Source: Candidatus Omnitrophota bacterium
GTDB taxonomy: Bacteria; Omnitrophota; Gorgyraeia; Zapsychrales; Fredricksoniimonadaceae
DNA: 10,752 bases
Direction: 5' to 3'
NCBI GenBank assembly: GCA_017987425.1
Contig: JAGNTT010000049.1
Coordinates: 1-10,752, forward strand
In this document: in pieces, positions 1 through 6,695 of the stretch
Layout of the letters: every line of letters begins with the position of its first letter
How positions within the stretch are numbered: the first letter of the stretch is position 1
Notes under the pieces: model-generated
Seen by the model: the letters and a program-made list of their open reading frames with translations, nothing else
The model's database searches: none
What the model was told of the DNA's origin: nothing
Program-made: the position numbers and the translations under genes

Positions 1-1284
1 CCATAGGATAATCGAACGCGTTGTTCACGCCTTCAGACGGAACGGCAAGCGCCCAAAAGTGCGTTATAAAATCAATCACGGATCTTCCATAACCGTCGTT
101 ATGGATACTGCGGGTCATAAAATGGGCCGACCGTTCGAGCGAGGCCCATGCAACGGAACCTTCCGGAATGCCCGGATGAGCCAAAGAACCGATGTTGACG
201 GGGAAAAACGGGGTTCCGCTGTAATACAGTGATTTGGCAAGAAACGGCCCGCCCACACAAACGCTCACCAAAATCAGCACGGGTAAAACACCTGTCAGGA
301 ATTGACGGAAACCGGCCACGTCTTCCGGCTTCACCGGTCTCTGGAAATCGAAAAGGACTTTTCTGATGCCGACAGCGCGCATCAGAAAATATAGACACGC
401 GAGGAGTCCAAAGAACGAACCCATCTGGAGCGCCATTAAAGATTTCGACCAGATCAAGAAAGAGAATTCGACGATAAAAAGCCACTTCTGCTTTTTGAGG
501 AAGCTGTCGATGGCGGCAATAAACAGATAACAGATCGGCAGATCCAGCATCGCCGTTCCCATCTGAACGCCGTGCCCGTGAGAACCGAGCAAAGCGAAAA
601 CCGCAATGATAGACGTCATGACACCGCCAGGCTTAAGTTCCCGGCACATGTTGACAACGACTCCGAGTAACCCCAGCAGAAAAATAAACTGCGGAAATTT
701 ATTCGGAAGCGGCGAGACAAACCAGAAAGGGGCAAGCGCAAAATCCAGCGGCAAAAAGAAAAGATCATCCGCCGACCACGGGATGTGTGCGAATGAACCC
801 AGAATCAGATGCTGGCGCGGAACGGACATGTGATAATTCATCACATCCGATTCCTGCATCAAATACGGAGGCTGCAGTGCAGCCAATAAAGCGCAGGTCA
901 GAATAAAAAGGCCAAGAATGAATCCAACGGTCAAGAAAATCCGGACCGCTATCGTCTGATCAAAGAACATTTGCCGATATTGACTGGCGGACTCGGCAAT
1001 CGAATTTCTTTCCCGCAGGAGGATGAAGAACACAAAGAAAGCAAAAAGCCACCAGACCGCCGGCGATGTGACGCCTTCCCTCGCATGCCCCGAAAAAAGT
1101 TCGGCCCAGAAGAGCGGATAACCGATCACCAGCATCAGCGTCGGAAAATGCGCGATATTTACTGGATTCTTTTTAAAAATATGAACGCCCTCCACGCCAA
1201 GTATGCGACTATGACGACAATCCAATAAACGTTAAACCAGAATTCCGGAGAACTTTTGAAATCATCTTTGCGCTGACCGCTCAT
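1..1284 (-). CDS. GT-C-like polytopic membrane protein, 5' part, with an internal -1 frameshift; runs off the left edge
   Basis: The gene starts at the ATG at 1284-1282, behind a good ribosome binding site (GGGAG at 1293-1289). That ATG overlaps the TGA of the GT2-GtrA gene (ATGA), which suggests translational coupling. The starting frame encodes 41 residues, including a membrane helix (about residues 16-37), and stops with TAA at 1161-1159. A -1 shift at the T5A5 run (1179-1170) joins it smoothly to a frame that stays open to base 1, giving about 428 residues in total. The joined protein is very hydrophobic. After several helices it has a loop with E145, D147 and a YHM..P motif (D147 at 847-845, H152 at 832-830), resembling the acidic first-loop motif of GT-C glycosyltransferases that use polyprenyl-phosphate sugars. 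The next residues contain a second acidic patch (SADD). The family call is by pattern only and the C-terminus is missing. The break may be programmed, an error or a true mutation. Confidence 0.72.
1159..1193 (-). other. Candidate -1 frameshift site in the GT-C-like gene
   Basis: On the minus strand, in the starting frame, the codons are TTT TTA AAA AGA. T TTA AAA (1177-1171) fits the X XXY YYZ rule for simultaneous -1 slippage. A Shine-Dalgarno-like GGAGGG (1193-1188) ends 10 nt before the heptamer, the spacing known to stimulate frameshifting in E. coli dnaX. Without slippage, translation ends at TAA 1161-1159 after 41 residues. After a -1 slip it continues as K-N-P-V-N-I-A and stays open to the window edge. 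I see only weak 4-bp stems downstream, so a stimulatory structure is not supported. One missing base in the A5 or T5 run of the assembly would give the same picture. Confidence 0.5.
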
Positions 1285-2375
1285 GATTCTCCCTTGTGCT
1301 TCCAAGTGAACGTCGAGGTGATGGCGTAGTTCCAGACGGCGCCGATAACCGCGCCGAGAATTCCGGCGAAGCTCCAGTGGATCCCCTGGTCGAACAGAAA
1401 GACAGCAATGCGCATATTGATAAAAGCGCCGATGGAACAGGCGGCGTAAAAAGTCAAGAGCCCCCGCACAAACTCAAAACCTTTAAGCTTCTTGTCCCGG
1501 TACGTAAACACATTGTTGACCGTAAAGTTGGCCGTCATCGCGGTAAAGATCGCAAGGGACTGGGCGGTCGCAAACTCAAAAAGCAAAATCTTGAGCCCCG
1601 CCCACAAAACAATCAGATGGACAACCAGCCCAAGGAATCCGACGAGAACGAACAGAATGAAACGGACCGGAATGTACGGCCCCAGGCATTTATCCGCCAG
1701 AAGCAGAAGATATTCCCAGGCAACCAGCGTGCCCAGCTTGCTTTCGCCGGCTGTCCTGCTGCGGAACTCGAACGGAAGTTCGCGGAACTTGACCGGATGA
1801 GGCGAGGACACGCACAGGTCGAATAGAATTTTAAAACCCTTCCCCGACAGACGGTGCGCGACAGTCTCAAAGAAGGAACGTTTGAGCATAAAAAATCCGC
1901 TCATCGGGTCTTTGATATCCGCACGCATCATGGCGCGTCCGAAGGCGGTGGCAAAACGGCTGATCTTCTCCCGGGTACTTGACCACTTCCCGGTTGATCC
2001 TCCCTCGATATAACGGCTGCCGATGACGATGTCGAGGCCGTCCGATTTCAGAACGGAAAGCATCTTCTTCAAAAGCGTTTCATCGTGCTGCAGATCGCCG
2101 TCCATGACCGCCAGATAAGGCGCGCTTGAAGCGAGCATCCCTTCGATGCTTGCCGACGCCAAGCCGCGCCTGGCAATGCGGTGAATGCATCTGACTCTGC
2201 AGTCGTTCTGAGCGATGGACTTGATATGAGCGGACGTACCGTCGGGAGAATCGTCATCGACAAAGATCACTTCCCAGGCAACGCCTTTGAGAGCCGCCTC
2301 GAGTTTCGCAAGCAGCGGTTTGACATTGCCGCGTTCGTTGAATGTGGGAACAATGATGGAAAGTTCGATACTCAT
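1281..2375 (-). CDS. GT2 polyprenyl-phosphate sugar synthase fused to a GtrA-like membrane domain
   Basis: A 364-residue two-domain protein. Residues 5-225 are a GT-A fold family 2 glycosyltransferase of the dolichol-phosphate mannose synthase (DPM1) type. It has the N-terminal IIVPTFNE, the nucleotide-binding VDDDSPDGT at 39-47, the metal-binding MDGDLQHD at 91-98 (D92, D94), IGSRY at 118-122, DPMSGFF at 156-162 and a GESK motif at 210-213. Residues 236-358 form about four membrane helices with FTVNNVFTYRDK and WNYAITSTFTWK, typical of GtrA-like domains. Such proteins charge polyprenyl phosphate with one sugar from an NDP-sugar. The GtrA part is thought to help the lipid-linked sugar cross the inner membrane. 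It lies between two GT-C-like genes, the enzyme class that uses such donors, and its stop overlaps the next start. The sugar is not deducible. The ribosome binding site is weak: AGAGG lies 14 nt before the ATG. Confidence 0.9.
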   Translation of the reverse strand: MSIELSIIVPTFNERGNVKPLLAKLEAALKGVAWEVIFVDDDSPDGTSAHIKSIAQNDCRVRCIHRIARRGLASASIEGMLASSAPYLAVMDGDLQHDETLLKKMLSVLKSDGLDIVIGSRYIEGGSTGKWSSTREKISRFATAFGRAMMRADIKDPMSGFFMLKRSFFETVAHRLSGKGFKILFDLCVSSPHPVKFRELPFEFRSRTAGESKLGTLVAWEYLLLLADKCLGPYIPVRFILFVLVGFLGLVVHLIVLWAGLKILLFEFATAQSLAIFTAMTANFTVNNVFTYRDKKLKGFEFVRGLLTFYAACSIGAFINMRIAVFLFDQGIHWSFAGILGAVIGAVWNYAITSTFTWKHKGES

Positions 2376-2467
2376 AATGAATCATTGAACCTCTGGAGGA
2401 AATCCTTCACTCGTTGCACTCGTTCTGGATGAGCCCTCGGGTAGAGAAGCAAAAAATACCCGAGGGC
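2376..2467 (-). other. Intra-operon spacer with hairpin and 9-nt tandem repeat
   Basis: The only sizeable gap between the polysaccharide genes, with no open frame of note. It holds the long inverted repeat annotated separately. On the plus strand at 2408-2425 it also holds two copies of a 9-mer (CACTCGTTG then CACTCGTTC). The next gene's weak Shine-Dalgarno (AGAGG) is at its left end. The mix of a strong palindrome and a short tandem repeat looks like a small dispersed repeat element, but no second copy exists in this window to prove it. Confidence 0.5.
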
Positions 2468-2470
2468 TCA
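2430..2470 (-). repeat. Perfect 14-bp inverted repeat (hairpin) starting at the stop codon of the GT-C-like gene
   Basis: The arms TGAGCCCTCGGGTA (minus strand, 2470-2457) and TACCCGAGGGCTCA (2443-2430) are perfectly complementary around a 13-nt loop that contains T6. The first three bases of the upstream arm are the TGA stop of the 500-aa membrane protein, so the hairpin starts exactly where translation ends. No run of T follows on either strand, so it is not a textbook intrinsic terminator. It could be a 3'-end stabiliser or processing site that sets relative expression within the operon, or a REP-like element. Confidence 0.75.
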
Positions 2471-3970
2471 CATATCCCTGATTCTCACTTTTAACTCCTG
2501 AAGCCATGTCTTTTTGAAAACGACCTTGAACTTTTCTTCATGCCCCGGCGCAGGAACGAGTTCGTATATTTCCCATGTCCCGTTGGCATAGACACGATCT
2601 TGAGTCTTGACCCCTGAGAGTTCGATGGACGGAAGAAGATCGATGAGCATCACATAGGTCTTTCCCTGTACGGAGAGCATATCCGCCGTGATCCTGCCCT
2701 CTCCGCAGTGTATGATCTTTTTCCCGGTAAATTTCTTTGCCCTGTCCACTGTCTCGACATAACCGGGAGGCATAAAATAAATATCTGTCGCTGCCCCCTC
2801 CTGAGCGGTTAAGAAAGCAATCGACCGGCCGATATCGCCCATTCTGGAAATGCTCGGCACAATGTTCCCAGCGAACACACAACAAAGCAGAACAGTGATG
2901 ATCACATTCACCGACCATTTGGCCGTTTCATTCCGGCCGCACACCCATCGATAGACGGGAAACATAGCTCCCAACACCATCGGCGCGAGCGCAGACAACA
3001 AATAAGAATAAAGGCCCCACAGGAAAAGCAACACCAGATACACAATGAGTCCGCAATAGATAAGCCCGGGGAAAAGATATTCCCTCTTGTTCGACCGGAC
3101 GGCCCGAACGAAATAAACCATAAAACCGGCAATTCCGATCGCAAGCAGAACCTTGGTCAGCATCGTAGCGCCAAGAATCTTCCCAATCAAACCGCCAACC
3201 GTCAGTCCCGACTTGAATTTGGCCGTATAATCTCCGGTAAGCTGAGACGTTACCGTATAAAAAGCGTAATAGGCCAAAGAAGCGCCGTAAATCACGAGGT
3301 GCTGCACCGAAATGGCTGCACGCGGCCTGAAAAAAATCAAATCCAGAAACGCGTAAACGAACATCGCAACAGGAACAAAAATGAATGTGGCTTTGCTAAG
3401 CATTCCCACGACGACAATGAGGTAAAGCAGGATCATGTCGCGCGGACGCGGCGCGATGTAGGTTTTTTGAAAAAGGATCAGCGCCAAAGGAGCTAAAAAG
3501 ACAATAAATTTTTCCTGAACGGAAAGGTAGGTGAAAATATTCCAGAACGGAGTAAACAGAAAGAATGTCAGAGGAAAAAAGAAAATCGTCCAGTAACGGT
3601 CCTGCGGACGCACATTGAAAAACCGGTAAAAAACCAGCCCCCATAACAGCATGGCCGCCATATTCCCCGCCGCGATCAAAACATAAAGACCCGTCGGCCA
3701 TTGTTCAAAAATTTTATAAAATATAGTCGCCCAAATGAACACCACAGGACGATACATCCCCGCCGCTTTAAAATCGCATGTGACGACCTCGGTCTTCGAT
3801 GGGTCCTGCCAGTATGTGACCGCCATATCCAAAAATCCCTTATCGTCCATCAAACCCCATGACGGCGCGTAATAAAGGGTCGCGATGACAATGGCAAAGA
3901 ACAAAGCAACAAAAAGCCCGATAGGAAGCCGCTTGTTAACGGCCGACGGATTTTGCACGATGGATGACAT
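2468..3970 (-). CDS. Polytopic membrane protein, GT-C glycosyltransferase-like
   Basis: A 500-residue integral membrane protein with about 9-11 predicted helices from residue 15 to 372, then a soluble C-terminal domain of about 125 residues. Helix 1 (15-34) is followed by a loop with SWGLMDD (D42, D43) and later MYRPV (72-76). An acidic pair in the first outer loop plus an (F/Y)RP motif is typical of GT-C transferases such as the PMT and TMTC types, which use polyprenyl-linked sugars. I do not recognise a precise family and there is no proof of catalysis. The frame is open to an ATG at 4042, but I choose the ATG at 3970-3968: it has GGAG (3984-3981) 10 nt upstream and gives only a 35-nt overlap with the GT4 gene, while the upstream start would overlap by 107 nt and add a non-membrane polar extension. 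The stop codon opens a long hairpin. Confidence 0.8.
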   Translation of the reverse strand: MSSIVQNPSAVNKRLPIGLFVALFFAIVIATLYYAPSWGLMDDKGFLDMAVTYWQDPSKTEVVTCDFKAAGMYRPVVFIWATIFYKIFEQWPTGLYVLIAAGNMAAMLLWGLVFYRFFNVRPQDRYWTIFFFPLTFFLFTPFWNIFTYLSVQEKFIVFLAPLALILFQKTYIAPRPRDMILLYLIVVVGMLSKATFIFVPVAMFVYAFLDLIFFRPRAAISVQHLVIYGASLAYYAFYTVTSQLTGDYTAKFKSGLTVGGLIGKILGATMLTKVLLAIGIAGFMVYFVRAVRSNKREYLFPGLIYCGLIVYLVLLFLWGLYSYLLSALAPMVLGAMFPVYRWVCGRNETAKWSVNVIITVLLCCVFAGNIVPSISRMGDIGRSIAFLTAQEGAATDIYFMPPGYVETVDRAKKFTGKKIIHCGEGRITADMLSVQGKTYVMLIDLLPSIELSGVKTQDRVYANGTWEIYELVPAPGHEEKFKVVFKKTWLQELKVRIRDM

Positions 3971-5126
3971 CTTCGTAAATCTCCATAAGTCTTTTATGAT
4001 TTGTCTGGACCGTATATTTGTCTTCAAAAACCCCGCGGGCATTGTGTCCCATTTGCATCGTTTTCAGACGGTTTTCAAAACACCGCCGGACGGCGGCAAC
4101 CAACGCTTTCGGATCGCTGGGCTCGAACAACAAACCTGTTTCTCCGTCTTCAATCAGCTCCTGCAGACTGCCCAGACGGCTGGCCACAACAGGGACGCCG
4201 CAGGCAAATGCCTCCACGACAACCCGCGGAAAATTTTCATAACAGACGGAAGGAATGATCAAAGCAGTTGCTTCGCTTAAAATATCAAGACACTGGCTCT
4301 CCTTAAGAAAACCGAGGAACTCGACTTGTGATAACCCGTTCCCGACGGCAAAACTCTTAAGTTTTTCCTCCATCGGACCCGTGCCGGCAATCTTGAGCGG
4401 AATATCTTTAAGCGACCGCCATGCATCGAGAAGCGTATCGACTCCTTTTTCATGGCTCAGCCGGCCGAGATAAAACGCATACCCGGCATCCTTCTCGCGG
4501 CGGCTTCTCTGCACGTCAATAAAATGCGGCTTGTAGGAAATCTTTTCAACCGGAATGCCGCGATCCATGTATTTACGACGCGTGAATTCGGCCGCCACAA
4601 TGTAGCGGTCGACATCATTGATCCACACGCCCCGGCGCCATAGTTTGTCGAGATTAAATGCCATCATGGCGGTCATCAGCGATGAATCGCGAAAACATCT
4701 GTGTTTGACGCCTTCCCAGATGTCCTTTTTGAGACAATCCTCACACACATGTCCGTCGCGAAAAAGCAAAGCATTGGAACACATCATGCGGTAATTGTGC
4801 AGACTTTGAACGACAGGCACGCCCTCGTCACGGCAGGCCTTGTACACCGACGGGGTCATCATGTAATAGATATTATGAAAATGCGCGATGTCGGGACGTT
4901 TCTCGCGCAGCAATGCACGCAGCTGCCGATAGGATGCCTGGCTGTGGGCCAATGACAGGAAATGAGCGGTTTTACGCAAGGGGTCAAGCCGGCCGATTTC
5001 GTCATTGTGGCGTTCATAAAAAACAACCTCATGCCCGAAATTCCGGAGCATGTCGATTTCAGAACGGACGACGGCATCTTCCCCGCCGGGAATCTGATAA
5101 TAATTATGTCCGATTAAGATACGCAT
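3936..5126 (-). CDS. GT4-family glycosyltransferase
   Basis: A 396-residue GT-B fold transferase, a usual length for the family, cytoplasmic or membrane-associated. The N-terminal domain has a glycine-rich PGGED loop (13-17), HFHNIYY (82-88) and LHNYRMMC (109-116). The C-terminal Glycos_transf_1 domain has YLGRLSHEKG (219-228), IAGTGP (246-251) and ENFPRVVVEAFACGVPVVAS (297-316), which contains the EX7E pair E297/E305 that contacts the nucleotide sugar, and ETGLLFEPSD (329-338). Four cysteines (C116, C128, C131, C144) cluster after the acceptor-side motif, a pattern I recall from related GT4 enzymes. It probably adds a sugar from an NDP-sugar to a growing lipid-linked glycan. The start lies 3 nt after the ligase-like gene's stop with only a weak GGA upstream, which suggests translational coupling. 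The 3' end overlaps the next gene by 35 nt. Donor and acceptor are unknown. Confidence 0.93.
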   Translation of the reverse strand: MRILIGHNYYQIPGGEDAVVRSEIDMLRNFGHEVVFYERHNDEIGRLDPLRKTAHFLSLAHSQASYRQLRALLREKRPDIAHFHNIYYMMTPSVYKACRDEGVPVVQSLHNYRMMCSNALLFRDGHVCEDCLKKDIWEGVKHRCFRDSSLMTAMMAFNLDKLWRRGVWINDVDRYIVAAEFTRRKYMDRGIPVEKISYKPHFIDVQRSRREKDAGYAFYLGRLSHEKGVDTLLDAWRSLKDIPLKIAGTGPMEEKLKSFAVGNGLSQVEFLGFLKESQCLDILSEATALIIPSVCYENFPRVVVEAFACGVPVVASRLGSLQELIEDGETGLLFEPSDPKALVAAVRRCFENRLKTMQMGHNARGVFEDKYTVQTNHKRLMEIYEDVIHRAKSVGR

Positions 5127-5129
5127 AAA

Positions 5130-6650
5130 TCACGTCCGCTGTGAGCCTGTCATGCTCATGTGTATCCCCAACTGGCGATGGGCATAGGCCAAAATCAAAC
5201 CAAATAATGTCCATATCGGAATTGCCGGACTGGGGAGTTCCAAACTCACCGAGAACGTAGCCGCCACTAGGGGAATGATCAAAGTAGCGCACAACAACAG
5301 ACCGGCTGCCGATCTGAGCCGGATAAAAACCGTGGTGCAATACACAAAGACCCCCACCATGGCAGTCATCAGAGCAATTCCGACGATCCCCCCGCGATAG
5401 ATTGTTTCCAGATAGGAATTGTGCATCGCAATCCAGCCGTCCCTGCCCCAATCATTCATTCCCCAACGGACAATTTCCAGACTCTCAGAACGGAACGGTT
5501 TTCCAAAATCAAAACCAAACAGCGGTCTTTGCTCGATCAATTCTTTTTTTGCATCGCGCCAGATAAGCAGCCGAAAAACGGAATTGCCTATTTTCATTTC
5601 CCTGATCGTATCATCGAAATTCGAGTCTTTTGGGGGCTCCGGGCTTGCCACCTGATCCGGCACGACGGAAAAAGATGAGGAAGGCACCTGAGGTTCAGTT
5701 AATGCCGGTTCTTCCAATACCGTTTCATTCAATACCGATTCTTCATAGTGATCCTCAAAAGACCGTGAAGTCTCAGGATTATAAAGTCCGACATTGGCAA
5801 TCTCCTTTGCTTTGAAGCCATCCTTTTTCTGCTGAATAATCATGTCGGTGTCTTCATAGAGATACTTTAACTTGTCAATGGAGACAAGGCCCTGCGCATA
5901 TTTGTTTCCCGACATATAAAAGACGTACCAGCCAAATAAAATGATGAGTAAAGAACTGCCGATCAAAAAAGCAGACCGTTTCTTTTCTCCGATCACCGCG
6001 CCGGCCGCCAAAATCAGGAACGAGACCGAAGCAAAATTGGCAAGAATAATGGATCTTGAAGTCTGCAGGAAATATTGATAGGGAGTCAACACAAGCACGC
6101 TTGCGGCCAGCAGCATACCCGCCAGCCGGTTCGGAAATTTATAGGCCAAAATCAACCCCATAAAAATCCTCGGCATCATCCACCAGTCGTAAAACTGTCC
6201 GCTGAAGAACATCCAGTGCAAAGCACCGAAATAAATCAGGATCACCCACCATTTAAAAAATTCAGGCCGGTAACAATGATAGGCGATCACGGCGAAAAGG
6301 AAATAATAAAACAATGCCGCATGCCTGAACGCTAACGGTCCGTAATGATTGTAGCCCCATCCGGCCTTGACCATGAAAAAACAAACATAAAGAATGATCA
6401 ATGCCCACCAACGATTTAGCCGGATGCCGCAGAACGATGTGCGTACCAAGAAAAGCACAACGCATCCCATAAGCAGAAATTCGCCCACAAAGACAGGAAA
6501 ATTCAAAAAAGGAAATTGAACATTGATCTCGGCAAAACTCTTGCCCATATGGGAAATATACGCCAGACAGAAAAAGCTCAAAACAGTCATTAGCGTATAA
6601 TCGATCCACCGGACAACCAACATACGCATGCTTAGGTCATTATTACTCAT
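5130..6650 (-). CDS. O-antigen ligase/polymerase-like membrane protein (Wzy_C/WaaL type)
   Basis: A 506-residue inner-membrane protein with about 11-12 predicted helices. A large hydrophilic loop (about 247-408), expected on the periplasmic side, precedes the last helices. Its end shows the O-antigen ligase pattern: R360...W364RDAKKELIEQRPLFGFDFG followed by H410-N411-SYLETIYRGGIVG. Members of this superfamily either attach undecaprenyl-linked glycan to lipid A core (WaaL) or polymerise repeat units (Wzy). Sequence alone does not say which. The loop carries an acidic, Pro/Ser-rich insert at about 290-347 with a five-residue repeat (ESVLN, ETVLE, EPALT, EPQVP at 304-323) that looks slippage-derived. 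The start at 6650 has only a weak GGA 6-8 nt upstream; M8 or M10 are alternatives. It lies 45 nt after the 586-aa gene and 3 nt before the GT4 gene. Confidence 0.85.
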   Translation of the reverse strand: MSNNDLSMRMLVVRWIDYTLMTVLSFFCLAYISHMGKSFAEINVQFPFLNFPVFVGEFLLMGCVVLFLVRTSFCGIRLNRWWALIILYVCFFMVKAGWGYNHYGPLAFRHAALFYYFLFAVIAYHCYRPEFFKWWVILIYFGALHWMFFSGQFYDWWMMPRIFMGLILAYKFPNRLAGMLLAASVLVLTPYQYFLQTSRSIILANFASVSFLILAAGAVIGEKKRSAFLIGSSLLIILFGWYVFYMSGNKYAQGLVSIDKLKYLYEDTDMIIQQKKDGFKAKEIANVGLYNPETSRSFEDHYEESVLNETVLEEPALTEPQVPSSSFSVVPDQVASPEPPKDSNFDDTIREMKIGNSVFRLLIWRDAKKELIEQRPLFGFDFGKPFRSESLEIVRWGMNDWGRDGWIAMHNSYLETIYRGGIVGIALMTAMVGVFVYCTTVFIRLRSAAGLLLCATLIIPLVAATFSVSLELPSPAIPIWTLFGLILAYAHRQLGIHMSMTGSQRT

Positions 6651-6695
6651 AAGTTTCCAGGCTATCCAGCCCGCTCCGACTTAAAAATCCTGTCC

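Noticed and set aside
99..485. 128-codon minus-strand frame near the left edge
   Set aside because: It lies in another frame within the GT-C-like gene. The correct frame gives continuous hydrophobic helices and is open to the window edge, while this one is Arg/Phe-rich noise.
3971..4042. Upstream start of the 500-aa membrane protein (24 extra residues)
   Set aside because: It would overlap the GT4 gene by 107 nt and lacks a good ribosome binding site. The ATG at 3970 has GGAG at a good distance.
4691..4800. Four-cysteine cluster in the GT4 enzyme as a novel metal site
   Set aside because: A similar Cys pattern after the acceptor motif is, to my recollection, common in this GT4 subgroup, so it is not specific to this gene.
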